A model generated the notes under the pieces. The model had not been told where the DNA came from, did not search any database, and saw nothing but the letters and a program-made list of their open reading frames with translations. From Pararhodobacter oceanensis (GTDB taxonomy: Bacteria > Pseudomonadota > Alphaproteobacteria > Rhodobacterales > Rhodobacteraceae), in assembly GCF_003076755.1 (NCBI RefSeq), contig NZ_QDKM01000001.1, forward strand, positions 744,001-808,000: a stretch of 64,000 nt of DNA, in the 5' to 3' direction. Positions 1 to 8,886 of the stretch are shown in pieces. Each line of letters opens with the position of its first letter. Positions within the stretch are counted from its first letter, which is position 1. The translations under genes were made by a program, and so were the position numbers.

Positions 1-366
1 GAGAATGTCGGCAAGCCCGAATGACCTTGGCGCCCAAGTGATACCACCGCGCGTTCCGGCATCCGTCGGGCCGCGCATGACGGGTGTCCGCACCGGCGCC
101 AGTGCCCCGCGCGCCCCTGCCCGCCGCTTTGCCTGCCCGAGTCGTTTTCGCCGCTCGCGCGGGGGCAGAGTTCCCGCTGGCTGCCAAAGCACTGTTTCCA
201 AAACGGAAACGACACCGCGAATCCCCCGATTATTCTCGAATCGCATTTCAAAATGCGCGTATCCGACGCGCTATAGTTGAATCGTTTTTCACCCGCTTGA
301 CCGGTCTACTCCCGCCTGCATTGTTGATCGCGGGGTGTTTCAAATTTTATTGAAAATGGGGGTAAG
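1..366. other. Leader region without a recognisable gene
   Basis: I see no convincing gene here. The short open frames have arginine- and proline-rich translations typical of non-coding high-G+C DNA. The last 150 bases are more A+T-rich than the rest and probably hold the promoter of the RTX gene. A short inverted repeat, GCATTT and AAATGC separated by two bases, lies at 243-256. Confidence 0.5.
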
Positions 367-1755
367 ATGGCATTTCTAGGACTTTTCCTGGCCTTGGCGC
401 TGGCGATTTCTTTCGGCGGCTCGGGCGGTGGCGAGGATGAACTTGCCGGTGGCGATATCAACGGCACCAATGATGATGATCAGCTCGAGGGCACCACTGA
501 AGCCGATGTGATCAACGGCATGGGCGGCAATGATCTGCTGGCCGGTCTCGGTGGCGACGATATGATCAACGGCGGTGTCGGCAATGACACGGTGCACGGT
601 GATGAGGGCGACGATACGATCAGTGGGGACCGTGGCGACGACATGCTCTTCGGCGATGCCGGTCGCGATGTGATCACCGGCGAGGGTGGCCGCGATCATC
701 TGGAAGGCGGCGGCGGTGGCGATACGCTGGACGGCGGCGCTTGGGATGACACGCTGCTGGGTGATGCCGGATGGGATGAATTGACCGGCGGCGATGGCAA
801 TGACCTGCTCGACGGTGGCTCTGGCGATGACATGCTGACCGGCGGCGCGGGTATGGACGTTTTGCTCGGCGGTGACGGGATGGACATGCTGGCCGGTGAC
901 GGCGGCAATGACAGTCTCGACGGCGGCAACGGACGCGATCTCTTGGATGGCGGACAGGGCGATGATACGCTGCTGGGCGGTGCCTGGGACGACACGCTGA
1001 ATGGCGGCGGCGGTGCCGATGCGCTTAATGGCGGCAGCGGGCAGGATCTGCTGGATGGCGGTGCCGGAGAGGACACGCTGAGTGGTGGCATCGGCTTTGA
1101 CACGCTGCTTGGCGGCGGCGGCAACGACCAGCTTGCGGGCGGTGTCGGCAATGACAATCTCGACGGCGGGCGCGGCAATGACCTGCTCGACGGTGGCGCG
1201 CTGAACGACCTGCTGGAAGGCGGCGGCGGCAATGACACGGTGAACGGTGGTGACGGTAACGACACGCTGTTTGGCGAGGTCGCCGAGGACGCGGGGTCGG
1301 AACTGACCGGCAATGACCTGATGAACGGCGGCGCGGGCAATGACCTGCTGTTTGCGCGCTTCGGCAATGATACGCTGAATGGCGACGCGGGCAGTGACAC
1401 GCTGACCGGCATCTGGGGCGACAATCTGCTCGACGGTGGCGAGGGTGACGATCTGCTGACCGGCGGCGACGGCGATGTGATGACCGGCGGCGCGGGCGCG
1501 GATCAGTTCAATGTCTCGATGCAGGGCGAGAGTGGCGACGCGCCGGTGGTGATCACCGATTTTGACGTGGCGAGCGACAGCGGCGTGCAGATCTTCCCCG
1601 CCACCGCGGCCGAGGCGGCGGAGGATCCGGTGCTGACCCTGCGCGACAGCGACGCGGGGCTCGAAGTGCTGCTGGACGGTGAAGTCGCAGCGGTGCTGCA
1701 GGGCGTCACCGCGGCGGATAATCCGTCGATCACCTTGGGCGCGGTTGCGGCCTGA
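367..1755 (+). CDS. RTX (hemolysin-type) calcium-binding repeat protein
   Basis: This 462-residue acidic protein consists mainly of nonapeptide repeats of the GGxGxDxLx type from about residue 28 to 385. Such repeats fold into a calcium-binding parallel beta-roll in secreted RTX proteins. No enzymatic domain is visible. Residues 1-16 are hydrophobic ([16 protein letters not shown]) and followed by a Gly/Ser stretch, so the N-terminus could be a membrane anchor or export signal. The last 75 residues lack repeats and could hold a type I secretion signal. No ABC exporter or adaptor gene lies nearby. The ATG follows GGGGGTAAG, and a strong hairpin follows the stop. The family call is firm. The function, which could be adhesion, matrix or calcium binding, is unknown. 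Confidence 0.85.
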   Translation: MAFLGLFLALALAISFGGSGGGEDELAGGDINGTNDDDQLEGTTEADVINGMGGNDLLAGLGGDDMINGGVGNDTVHGDEGDDTISGDRGDDMLFGDAGRDVITGEGGRDHLEGGGGGDTLDGGAWDDTLLGDAGWDELTGGDGNDLLDGGSGDDMLTGGAGMDVLLGGDGMDMLAGDGGNDSLDGGNGRDLLDGGQGDDTLLGGAWDDTLNGGGGADALNGGSGQDLLDGGAGEDTLSGGIGFDTLLGGGGNDQLAGGVGNDNLDGGRGNDLLDGGALNDLLEGGGGNDTVNGGDGNDTLFGEVAEDAGSELTGNDLMNGGAGNDLLFARFGNDTLNGDAGSDTLTGIWGDNLLDGGEGDDLLTGGDGDVMTGGAGADQFNVSMQGESGDAPVVITDFDVASDSGVQIFPATAAEAAEDPVLTLRDSDAGLEVLLDGEVAAVLQGVTAADNPSITLGAVAA

Positions 1756-1775
1756 TCAGCCTCGACGAATGGTAA

Positions 1776-1803
1776 AGGGCCGCCTATCTTGGGCGGCCCT
1801 TAT
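1776..1803 (+). terminator. Probable terminator after the RTX gene
   Basis: GGGCCGCC and GGCGGCCC arms are separated by a six-base A+T-rich loop and begin about 20 bases after the stop codon. The run of T after the stem is weak. Confidence 0.7.
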
Positions 1804-1883
1804 CTATGCGACATCTATGCGACTGGGGGGCAAGAGCGGATTGATGCTCATCATGCCTGACCGAATTGCACCCGCCCCCGTTC

Positions 1884-2744
1884 TCAGATCGCCGCTTTGC
1901 GCATTTCCTCAAGGTAAATCTCGCGCAGCCGCGCCACCACCGGCCCCGGCGTGCCCTTGCCCAGCGCGACACCGTCCACCTCGATCACCGGCATCACAAA
2001 GGCGCTGGCCGAGGTCACGAAAGCCTCATCCGCCGCCTGCGCCTCGGCGATGGTGAAGGCCCGTTCCTCAACCTCCATCTGCGCCTCGCGCGCAAAGCGC
2101 AGCACCGCCGCGCGGGTGATCCCGTGCAGGATATCGCTGCTCAACTGGCGGGTGATGATCTTGCCACCCTTGATGATATAGGCGTTGTTCGAGGTCCCCT
2201 CGGTCACCGCGCCATCCTCGACCAGCCAGGCATCATCACAGCCGGCCTTTTTCGCCATCATCTTCGCCATCGACGGATAGAGCAGTTGCACCGTCTTGAT
2301 ATCGCGCCGCGCCCAGCGCTGGTCCTCGACCGAGATCACTTTGATTCCCGTCTTCGCCGCGGGATTATCCGCCAGACCGGGTTTATTTTGGGTGAACAAG
2401 ACCACGGTCGGCGGCGTATCCTCGGGGGGAAAGGCGAAATCGCGGTCGCCGGGCGCGCCGCGGGTGACCTGCAAATAGACCATCCCGTCCTCAATGCCGT
2501 TCTCAGAGACCAAATGGCGGTGGATCTCCAGCCAGGCGTCACGGTCCAGGGGATTGCGGATCTCCAAGGCATCAAGCGAGCGCTGCAGCCGCGCGACATG
2601 GCCGTCGAAATCGATCAGTTTGCCGCCGAGCACGCTGGTCACCTCATAAACCCCGTCCGCCATCAAAAACGCGCGGTCAAAGATCGAGACCTTGGCCTGA
2701 TCCTCGGGCAGATATTCGCCGTTAACATAGACGGTGCGGGTCAT
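1884..2744 (-). CDS. dat: D-amino-acid transaminase (class IV PLP aminotransferase)
   Basis: This 286-residue protein belongs to the fold-type IV PLP aminotransferases (D-alanine transaminase/BCAT/ADC lyase family). The N-terminal segment with SIFDRAF and ADGVYEV matches the D-amino-acid transaminase signature. The PLP lysine is expected at residue 150 in DIKTVQLL, and the cofactor-binding EGTSNNAY motif follows near residue 190. The ATG at 2744 is preceded by AGGA at good spacing, so it is preferred over a start six codons upstream. The gene lies eight bases after the dgcA-like gene and is probably cotranscribed. In this context it could interconvert D-glutamate and D-alanine with 2-oxo acids. 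Substrate preference cannot be read from the sequence, and a branched-chain or aminodeoxychorismate role is less likely but possible. Confidence 0.85.
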   Translation of the reverse strand: MTRTVYVNGEYLPEDQAKVSIFDRAFLMADGVYEVTSVLGGKLIDFDGHVARLQRSLDALEIRNPLDRDAWLEIHRHLVSENGIEDGMVYLQVTRGAPGDRDFAFPPEDTPPTVVLFTQNKPGLADNPAAKTGIKVISVEDQRWARRDIKTVQLLYPSMAKMMAKKAGCDDAWLVEDGAVTEGTSNNAYIIKGGKIITRQLSSDILHGITRAAVLRFAREAQMEVEERAFTIAEAQAADEAFVTSASAFVMPVIEVDGVALGKGTPGPVVARLREIYLEEMRKAAI

Positions 2745-2752
2745 CTCGTTTC

Positions 2753-3715
2753 CTATCCCCAAAGGTCGCGCGACGGCGGATGAACCCCGGCCGCGTCGAA
2801 TTGCAATGCGTGTGCGCGGTCTTCTGCCAACAACAGCGGCCCGTCAAGATCCGTTACCGCCACGCCCTGCGCCACCAACACCGCCGGCGCCATCGCCAAG
2901 GAGGTGCCGACCATACAGCCGACCATCACCTCAAACCCCGCCGCCAAGGCCGCCTCCTTCAGCGCCAGCGCCTCGGTCAGCCCGCCGGTCTTATCCAGTT
3001 TGATATTGGCCATATCGTATTTCCCCGCCAGCGACGGCAGGCTCGCACGGTCATGGCAGCTTTCATCGGCGCAGACCGGCAAGGGCCGCGCGATTTCCGC
3101 CAGCATCCCGTCCTCACCCACCGGCAGAGGCTGTTCGACCATCGCCACACCGAGCCGCAGCAGATGCGGCGCCAGTTCGGTATAGGTCTCGGCGCTCCAG
3201 CCCTCATTGGCATCAACCACAATGGTCGATTTCGGCGCCCCCGCCCGCACCGCCTCCAGCCGCGCCATATCATCGGGCGTGCCGAGTTTGATCTTCAGGA
3301 TCGGCCGCTGCGCATGCCGCGCGGCGGCGGCGCGCATCTTCTCAGGCGTATCCAGCGAGAGGGTAAAGCAGGTTACCTCGGGCTGCGGCGCTTGCAATCC
3401 TGCCAGCTCCCAAACCCTACGCCCCGAGGCTTTCGCCTCCAGATCCCACAGCGCGCAATCGACCGCATTGCGCGCCGCCCCCGCCGGCAGCGCCGCCTGC
3501 AGATCCGCGCGGGTGATCCCCTCCGGCAGGCCCGCAATCTGCGCCGCGACACTTTCCAAAGTCTCGCCATAGCGCGCATAGGGCACGCATTCGCCCCAGC
3601 CACTCACCCCGCCGCGCGTGACCCGCACGGTCAGCACTTTCGCCTCGCTCCGCGACCCGCGCGAGATGGTAAACACCTCGGCCAGTCGAAAACTTTCAGC
3701 CGCAACGGAAATCAT
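2753..3715 (-). CDS. dgcA: Enolase-superfamily dipeptide epimerase / N-acetyl-D-glutamate racemase (DgcA-like)
   Basis: This 320-residue enolase-superfamily protein has the muconate-lactonizing/dipeptide-epimerase layout. The catalytic KxK lies at residues 141-143 (LKIKLG). Metal ligands are expected at D168 (VVDANEGW), E194 (MVEQPL) and D217 (VCADES), and the second catalytic lysine lies in NIKLDK near 239. Family members are usually called L-Ala-D/L-Glu epimerases. The neighbour is a DUF1611 protein, and this pair is the arrangement described for DgcN-DgcA, in which DgcA racemises N-acetyl-D-glutamate to the L form. I infer that role from context. The start at 3715 follows AAGGG. A classical dipeptide epimerase for murein recycling remains an alternative. 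Confidence 0.8.
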   Translation of the reverse strand: MISVAAESFRLAEVFTISRGSRSEAKVLTVRVTRGGVSGWGECVPYARYGETLESVAAQIAGLPEGITRADLQAALPAGAARNAVDCALWDLEAKASGRRVWELAGLQAPQPEVTCFTLSLDTPEKMRAAAARHAQRPILKIKLGTPDDMARLEAVRAGAPKSTIVVDANEGWSAETYTELAPHLLRLGVAMVEQPLPVGEDGMLAEIARPLPVCADESCHDRASLPSLAGKYDMANIKLDKTGGLTEALALKEAALAAGFEVMVGCMVGTSLAMAPAVLVAQGVAVTDLDGPLLLAEDRAHALQFDAAGVHPPSRDLWG

Positions 3716-3726
3716 AGCCACCCTTT

Positions 3727-3843
3727 CATCTTGCCCTAAATACTCACCGGGTTTCCCAAGGGAGGCGTGCCTCCCTTGGGGCGGGTTTGGGCGGCAGCCC
3801 ATCGGGGCGCGGGGGCTCGATGCCCCCAAGCCCCGCCCCCCTC
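3727..3843 (+). repeat. Dispersed palindromic repeat, copy 1
   Basis: The element begins with CATCTTGCCCTAAATACTC and continues into a perfect inverted repeat at 3755-3780 (CCCAAGGGAGG, four-base loop, complement) and further G/C-rich hairpins. Three other copies with the same edge occur in the window. It lies between the dgcN- and dgcA-like genes, so it may affect their relative expression. Confidence 0.65.
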
Positions 3844-3861
3844 ACCCGCGCGCGACGCCGG

Positions 3862-4863
3862 TTAAACCGCCGCCAGCGCGTCAACCAACGGAGCGGCACC
3901 ATAGCGGAAGGGATCGGTCGCGGGCAGCCCCATCCGCTGAGAGACCTCCGCCAGATAGGCTCGCGCCTCTGCATCCGCCAATCTCTGCGTGTTCACCGAG
4001 ATCCCCACCACCTGACAGGCCGGGTTCGCCACCTGCGCCAGAGTCAGCGCCAGATCGCGCAGCGCCTCCAGCGAGGGCAGTGCATAGCCGGGTAGCCCGC
4101 GCATATGGGTGCGGGTGGGCTCATGACACAGGATCAGCGCGTCGGGCTGGCCGCCGTGGATCAGCGCCATGGTCACGCCCGAGTAGCTGACGTGAAACAG
4201 GCTGCCCTGCCCCTCGATCAGATCCCAATGATCGGCGTCATTGTCCGGCGTCAGATATTCCACCGATCCGGCCATGAAATCCGCCACCACCGCATCCAGA
4301 GGCACCCCGTCGCCAGTGATCAGAATGCCGGTCTGGCCGGTCGGACGGAAACTCGCCTTCATCCCGCGCGCGCGCATTTCGCGCTCCATGCAGAGCGCGG
4401 TATACATCTTGCCAATCGAACAATCGGTGCCCACCGCCAGCAGGCGTTTGCCGCGCCGCTTCTCGCCATTGGCAATCGGATAGTCGACCGAGGGCACCCG
4501 CACATCATGCAACACGCGGCCGGTGGCATGGGCGACAGCCGCCAGATCCGCCTCGTCGCGCAGCAGATTGTGCAGCCCCGAGGCCAGATCGAACCCCTCT
4601 TCAAGCGCCTGAACCAAGACCTTTTTCCACGCCTGCGAGATTTTCCCGCCGCGATTGGCCACGCCGATCACCAGCGTTTTCACGCCTGCCGCTTTGGCCT
4701 CTTGCAGGGTCATATCCGGCACGCCCATATCCGCCTGACAGCCCGGCAGCCGTAGCTGTCCGACGGCGTATTCCGGCCGCCAATCCTTGATCCCCTGCGC
4801 CACTTTGGCGGCCAGTGGATCGGCAGCATCGCCGAGGAACAACAGATAGGGGGTCTTGATCAT
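3862..4863 (-). CDS. dgcN: DUF1611 P-loop protein, probable D-glutamate N-acetyltransferase (DgcN-like)
   Basis: This 333-residue protein matches the DUF1611 family. It has a Rossmann-like N-terminal domain (residues 1-125) and a P-loop domain starting at GTDCSIGKM (145-152). From published work on marine Proteobacteria as I recall it, the DUF1611 protein DgcN acetylates D-glutamate and DgcA then racemises the product, so that D-glutamate enters central metabolism. The adjacent enolase-superfamily gene supports this reading. The ATG at 4863 has AAAGGAT upstream at good spacing. A longer open frame upstream lacks family similarity and is rejected. The 146-base gap to dgcA is filled by a palindromic repeat. 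Confidence 0.78.
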   Translation of the reverse strand: MIKTPYLLFLGDAADPLAAKVAQGIKDWRPEYAVGQLRLPGCQADMGVPDMTLQEAKAAGVKTLVIGVANRGGKISQAWKKVLVQALEEGFDLASGLHNLLRDEADLAAVAHATGRVLHDVRVPSVDYPIANGEKRRGKRLLAVGTDCSIGKMYTALCMEREMRARGMKASFRPTGQTGILITGDGVPLDAVVADFMAGSVEYLTPDNDADHWDLIEGQGSLFHVSYSGVTMALIHGGQPDALILCHEPTRTHMRGLPGYALPSLEALRDLALTLAQVANPACQVVGISVNTQRLADAEARAYLAEVSQRMGLPATDPFRYGAAPLVDALAAV

Positions 4864-5160
4864 CGCGCGTATCCTTTGAGGTCTTTGCCCGCAGACTATC
4901 GGGGGTTTTCGGAAATTTCTGTGTCCATTTGTGCCTTGCTGTCGGATATTCGCGAATATTCTTCGAAAAATCACCTGAATTGCCGAATAATTACTCTCAA
5001 GCTTGGTGAATTGATCACGAAACTGCCGCTTTGGGTCCGGGGAAATGATTCTGCAGTGCAACAGGGCAAAGCGCGCAGGTGCAGAAAACCCGTTGCAGAT
5101 CGCGGCGCAACAATATAACCATCCAGCCACGCTGAACGTAATATCATTGTCCGAGGCCCT
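4864..5160. promoter_or_regulatory. Divergent promoter region between dgcN and mcl1
   Basis: This 297-base gap is clearly more A+T-rich than the genes on either side. It must carry the promoters for the leftward dgc cluster and rightward mcl1. A perfect 14-base palindrome, ATATTCGCGAATAT, lies at 4946-4959, about 80 bases upstream of dgcN, and is a candidate operator. No regulator gene is adjacent. Confidence 0.55.
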
Positions 5161-6120
5161 ATGTCATTCCGCATCCAACCGCCCGCCCCTGCCCGTCCCA
5201 ATCGCTGCCAGCTTTTTGGCCCCGGCTCGCGCACCGCATTGTTCGAGAAAATGGCCGTTTCGGCGGCGGATGTGATCAACCTCGATCTCGAGGATTCGGT
5301 TGCCCCCAGCGACAAAGACAGCGCCCGCGAGAATATCATTCAGGCCACCCATGATGTTGATTGGAATAGCAAATATCTCTCGGTGCGGATCAACGGGCTG
5401 GACACGCCCTATTGGTATCGCGATGTCGTTGACCTCTTGGAAAACGCCAGCGAGAGGCTCGACCAGATCATGATCCCCAAGGTCGGTTGTGCCGCCGATA
5501 TCTATGCCGTCGATGCGCTGGTCACCGCGATTGAACGCGCGAAAAACCGCGCAAAACCGATCAGCTTTGAAGTGATCATCGAATCCGCCGCCGGTATCGC
5601 CCATGTCGAAGAGATCGCCGCAGCCAGCAAGCGCTTGCAAGCGATGAGCCTTGGCGCCGCGGATTTTGCTGCTTCGATGGGCATGCAAACCACCGGCATC
5701 GGTGGCACGCAGGAAAACTACTATATGCTGCGCGACGGCGCGCGGCATTGGTCCGACCCTTGGCATTGGGCGCAGACCGCGATTGTCGCCGCCTGCCGCA
5801 CCCATGGTGTCTTGCCGGTCGATGGCCCCTTCGGTGATTTCAGCGATGACGAGGGCTTTCGCGCGCAGGCCCGACGCTCGGCCACGTTGGGCATGGTCGG
5901 CAAATGGGCGATCCACCCCAAGCAAATCGCCTTGGCCAATGAGGTCTTCACCCCCTCCGAGGCGGCGGTCGCGGAAGCGCGCGAAATCCTCGCCGCGATG
6001 GAAGAGGCCAAAGCCCGCGGTGAGGGCGCGACGGTCTATAAGGGCCGTTTGGTCGATATCGCCTCGATCAAACAGGCCGAGGTGATTGTCACGCAATCGG
6101 AAATGATCACCAAGGGTTAA
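5161..6120 (+). CDS. mcl1: L-malyl-CoA / beta-methylmalyl-CoA lyase
   Basis: This 319-residue protein has the HpcH/HpaI-CitE fold and closely resembles Rhodobacter Mcl1, which is of nearly the same length. Mcl1 cleaves L-malyl-CoA to acetyl-CoA and glyoxylate, and beta-methylmalyl-CoA to propionyl-CoA and glyoxylate, in the ethylmalonyl-CoA pathway and in C1/3-hydroxypropionate routes. Visible signatures are FGPGSR near the N-terminus, the acidic INLDLEDSV segment, a conserved glutamate in FEVIIESAAG, and GKWAIHPKQI near the C-terminus. GAGG lies five bases before the ATG. It is a single-gene unit, divergent from the dgc cluster. Confidence 0.92.
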   Translation: MSFRIQPPAPARPNRCQLFGPGSRTALFEKMAVSAADVINLDLEDSVAPSDKDSARENIIQATHDVDWNSKYLSVRINGLDTPYWYRDVVDLLENASERLDQIMIPKVGCAADIYAVDALVTAIERAKNRAKPISFEVIIESAAGIAHVEEIAAASKRLQAMSLGAADFAASMGMQTTGIGGTQENYYMLRDGARHWSDPWHWAQTAIVAACRTHGVLPVDGPFGDFSDDEGFRAQARRSATLGMVGKWAIHPKQIALANEVFTPSEAAVAEAREILAAMEEAKARGEGATVYKGRLVDIASIKQAEVIVTQSEMITKG

Positions 6121-6446
6121 CCCGGTTCAGCGCCCACCCGCGTGGCAAGCTCGCGGGTGGGTGCCATTAATGTCAGACATTGAGCAGATGTCGCAATAGT
6201 CGCAGTCAGCGCCAGTATTCGCGACATTCCCCGCACGCGATGTTGGATTAATGCCACCGCAGGCCGCGCCCTCCGGTCACGCAGAGGTTGCAACACCGCG
6301 CAAATCCCCCCCGATACCCGCGCGAAACCCAAAGATTTCGCGTCAAATGCATAGCGGCTCTTCGCCAGTCAGGCCAAACTGCCCCTATACACAGGGGATT
6401 TGCAGGCGTATGAGGCCCTCTTATCCTCTTTTTGCCGGAATCCGCC
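6121..6446. other. Intergenic region with a terminator-like hairpin
   Basis: The 326-base gap holds no gene. A hairpin at 6130-6164 (GCGCCCACCCGCG paired with CGCGGGTGGGTGC) probably ends the mcl1 transcript, although no T-run follows. The rest is presumed leader of the helicase gene, and I see nothing specific in it. Confidence 0.55.
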
Positions 6447-8696
6447 ATGAACACCCCGTTTTCGTCCATGCCAGCCGCCTTGTCGCAGGCGCTCACTGAC
6501 AAGGGCTACGATACCTTGACCCCCGTTCAATTGGCGGTGCTTGACCCAGAGCTAGCGGGGCGCGACCTTTTGGTGTCGGCGCAGACCGGCTCGGGCAAGA
6601 CGGTGGCCTTTGGCATCGCCATGGCGCTGGAGCTGATGCCGGAGACCGGCAGACTGCCCGCGCCCGACGCGCCGCGCGTTCTGGTGATCGCCCCGACCCG
6701 CGAGCTGGCGCTGCAGGTTCGGCGTGAGTTCGAATGGCTCTGGGGCAAGGCCGGTGCGGTTCTGGCCAGCGCCGTTGGCGGCATGGATGTGCGCACCGAG
6801 CGCCGCGCGCTGGAACGTGGCGCCCATATCGTGGTCGGCACGCCGGGGCGTCTGCGCGATCATATCGAGCGCGGCGGGATTGACCTGTCGGCAGTGCAAG
6901 CGGTGACGCTGGATGAAGCCGATGAGATGCTCGATCTCGGCTTTCGTGAAGACCTTGAATTCATTCTGCAATCCCTGCCCGAAGACCGCCGCACCCTGTT
7001 ATTTTCGGCCACGGTGCCGAAAGACATCGAGCGGATGGCGCGCACCTACCAGCGCGACGCCAAACGTGTTGCCACGCAGGGCGGGCGCGAGGCGCATGCC
7101 GATATTTCCTATCGCGCGCTGACCGTCACGCCCAAGGATTCCGAGAATGCCATCGTCAATCTGCTGCGCTTTTACGAGGCGCGCAATGCGCTGGTGTTCT
7201 GTAAAACCCGCGCTGCCGTTAACCATCTGACCGCGCGGCTGTTGAACCGCGGGTTCTCGGTGGTGCCGCTGTCGGGCGAATTGGCGCAGGAAGAGCGCGC
7301 GCGCGCCCTGCAAGCGATGCGCGACGGGCGTGCCCGCGTCTGTGTGGCCACCGATGTGGCGGCGCGCGGCATTGACCTGCCGGGGCTGGAACTGGTGATC
7401 CACGCCGATCTGCCGTCGAACAAAGAGACCCTGTTGCACCGCTCGGGCCGCACCGGACGCGCGGGCAACAAGGGCGTTAGCGCGCTGATCGTGCCGATGT
7501 CGGCGCGGCGCCGCACCGAGCGCATGCTCGATATGGCGAAACTCGAGGCCGAATGGGGCCCCGCGCCCTCGGCCGTCGATGTCAGCGCCCGCGACACCGA
7601 ACGCCTGTTGACCGATGAGGCCTTGACCAAAGCCGAGGACACCGCGGAATCCGCGCTGATCACGCAACTGGCCGAACGTTTCAGCGCCCGCGAATTGGCC
7701 GCCGCCGTCACGCGGATGTATTTCGCCGCGCGCTCGGCCCCCGAGGATGTCGAGCAGGTCTCGGCCGACAGCCCGAAACCGCGCGCCCGCGCTGAGTTCG
7801 AGCGCAGCTATTGGATGCGCCTCTCGACCGGTCACAATGAGCGCGCCGAGCCGCGCTGGCTGCTGCCGATGCTCTGCCGTGCCGGCAATCTGACCAAGAC
7901 CGACATTGGCGCGATCCGGATTTTCGACGATCATACGCTGGTGCAATTGCACGAGGACAGCCGCGAGCGGTTCACCAATGCGATGGGTGATCCGATGACG
8001 CTGGAGCAGGATATCACGGTGACGCCCGCAGAGGCTCCGGCCGGCGGCGACCGCCCGGCCCCGCGCCCGCGCCGCGACGACCGTGATCACAAATCCGGCC
8101 CCCGCGACGCACGTCCGCCGCGCAAATTCGACGGTGAGCGCCCCCAGAATAAATCCGGTGACTACAAGTCTGGCGGGCATAAAGCCGGTGGCTATAAGTC
8201 GGGCGGGTATAAATCTGATGATGGGCCGCGCGGCTATGACAAACGTCCCCGCGATGACGCGCGCGCGCCTGATGCCCGTCCGTCTGCGCGGCCACCACGG
8301 CCCGAGGCCAGCGACCGTCCGGCACGCAAACCGTTTTCGCGTGACGAGTCCGCGCCGCGCAAGGACTACGGCGGCAAGCCCGCGGCGAAATCCTATGGTG
8401 ACAAGCCGCGCGCGGATAAGCCTTATGGTGACAAACCGCGCACCGATAAACCGCGGGCCGACAAACCGCGTGCGGACAAGCCATATGGCGACAAACCGGC
8501 GCGGCCGAAGTTTGACGCGTCGAACCCCTCGGCGCGGATGGATAGCGGCAAACCCCGCAAATCCGCCGCGCGGCCTGCGGGCAAACCCGATGGCAAACCT
8601 GCGGGTAAATTCGCCGGTAAGCCGGGTGGAAAACCGGGGGCGAAACCGGCGCGTAATTTCGGGCCGGACAGCCGCCCGACACGGCCCAAACGCTGA
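6447..8696 (+). CDS. DEAD-box RNA helicase with long basic repeat tail
   Basis: This 749-residue protein has a complete helicase core: Q-motif GYDTLTPVQ (20-28), motif I AQTGSGKT (45-52), PTRELA (83-88), GTPGR (131-135), DEAD (156-159), SAT near 187, and HRSGRTGRAG near 330. A domain resembling the DbpA/CsdA RNA-binding module spans about residues 460-530. From about 540 to the end it is low-complexity and rich in Lys, Arg, Gly, Pro and Asp, with repeated GDKPR, TDKPRADKP and GKPxGKP units, probably a disordered RNA-binding tail. Such helicases act in ribosome assembly and RNA turnover, often in the cold. The start at 6447 gives the usual N-terminus. It is apparently monocistronic. Confidence 0.92.
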   Translation: MNTPFSSMPAALSQALTDKGYDTLTPVQLAVLDPELAGRDLLVSAQTGSGKTVAFGIAMALELMPETGRLPAPDAPRVLVIAPTRELALQVRREFEWLWGKAGAVLASAVGGMDVRTERRALERGAHIVVGTPGRLRDHIERGGIDLSAVQAVTLDEADEMLDLGFREDLEFILQSLPEDRRTLLFSATVPKDIERMARTYQRDAKRVATQGGREAHADISYRALTVTPKDSENAIVNLLRFYEARNALVFCKTRAAVNHLTARLLNRGFSVVPLSGELAQEERARALQAMRDGRARVCVATDVAARGIDLPGLELVIHADLPSNKETLLHRSGRTGRAGNKGVSALIVPMSARRRTERMLDMAKLEAEWGPAPSAVDVSARDTERLLTDEALTKAEDTAESALITQLAERFSARELAAAVTRMYFAARSAPEDVEQVSADSPKPRARAEFERSYWMRLSTGHNERAEPRWLLPMLCRAGNLTKTDIGAIRIFDDHTLVQLHEDSRERFTNAMGDPMTLEQDITVTPAEAPAGGDRPAPRPRRDDRDHKSGPRDARPPRKFDGERPQNKSGDYKSGGHKAGGYKSGGYKSDDGPRGYDKRPRDDARAPDARPSARPPRPEASDRPARKPFSRDESAPRKDYGGKPAAKSYGDKPRADKPYGDKPRTDKPRADKPRADKPYGDKPARPKFDASNPSARMDSGKPRKSAARPAGKPDGKPAGKFAGKPGGKPGAKPARNFGPDSRPTRPKR

Positions 8697-8703
8697 GTTA
8701 TGG

Positions 8704-8723
8704 AGGGGGGCTTAGGCCCCCCT
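8704..8723 (+). terminator. Hairpin after the helicase gene
   Basis: Perfect eight-base arms AGGGGGGC and GCCCCCCT enclose the loop TTAG, eight bases after the helicase stop. There is no T-run, so it may be a transcript-stabilising hairpin rather than an intrinsic terminator. Confidence 0.55.
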
Positions 8724-8761
8724 AAGACTGCGGATTGACCTGTAAGCAAAGCGCGAAGGGA

Positions 8762-8886
8762 CGCGCCCGACCCTGGGTGGGCGCCTGCGCAGGCCTTGAG
8801 CAATGCGCAGTGCTTAAAAGCATAAATGTCGTGGAAGCAGTGGATGACATCGCCATAGCGCCCTCCCGGGGGGAGGGTCGGGCGCG
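8762..8886 (-). repeat. MITE-like element with 13-bp terminal inverted repeats, copy A
   Basis: The 125-base element is bounded by CGCGCCCGACCCT at 8762-8774 and its exact complement AGGGTCGGGCGCG at 8874-8886. Read on the minus strand it aligns along its length with copies at 29263-29384 and 37351-37473, sharing the CCCCCCGGGAGGGC palindrome next to one end, GGCGATG and ATGCTTTT in the middle, and GCGCCCACCC next to the other end. It has no coding capacity. Confidence 0.75.

Noticed and set aside
696-1424. Minus-strand Ser/Pro-rich open frame within the RTX gene
   Set aside because: The repeat periodicity of the RTX codons creates an antisense repeat frame. It has no start context or independent similarity.
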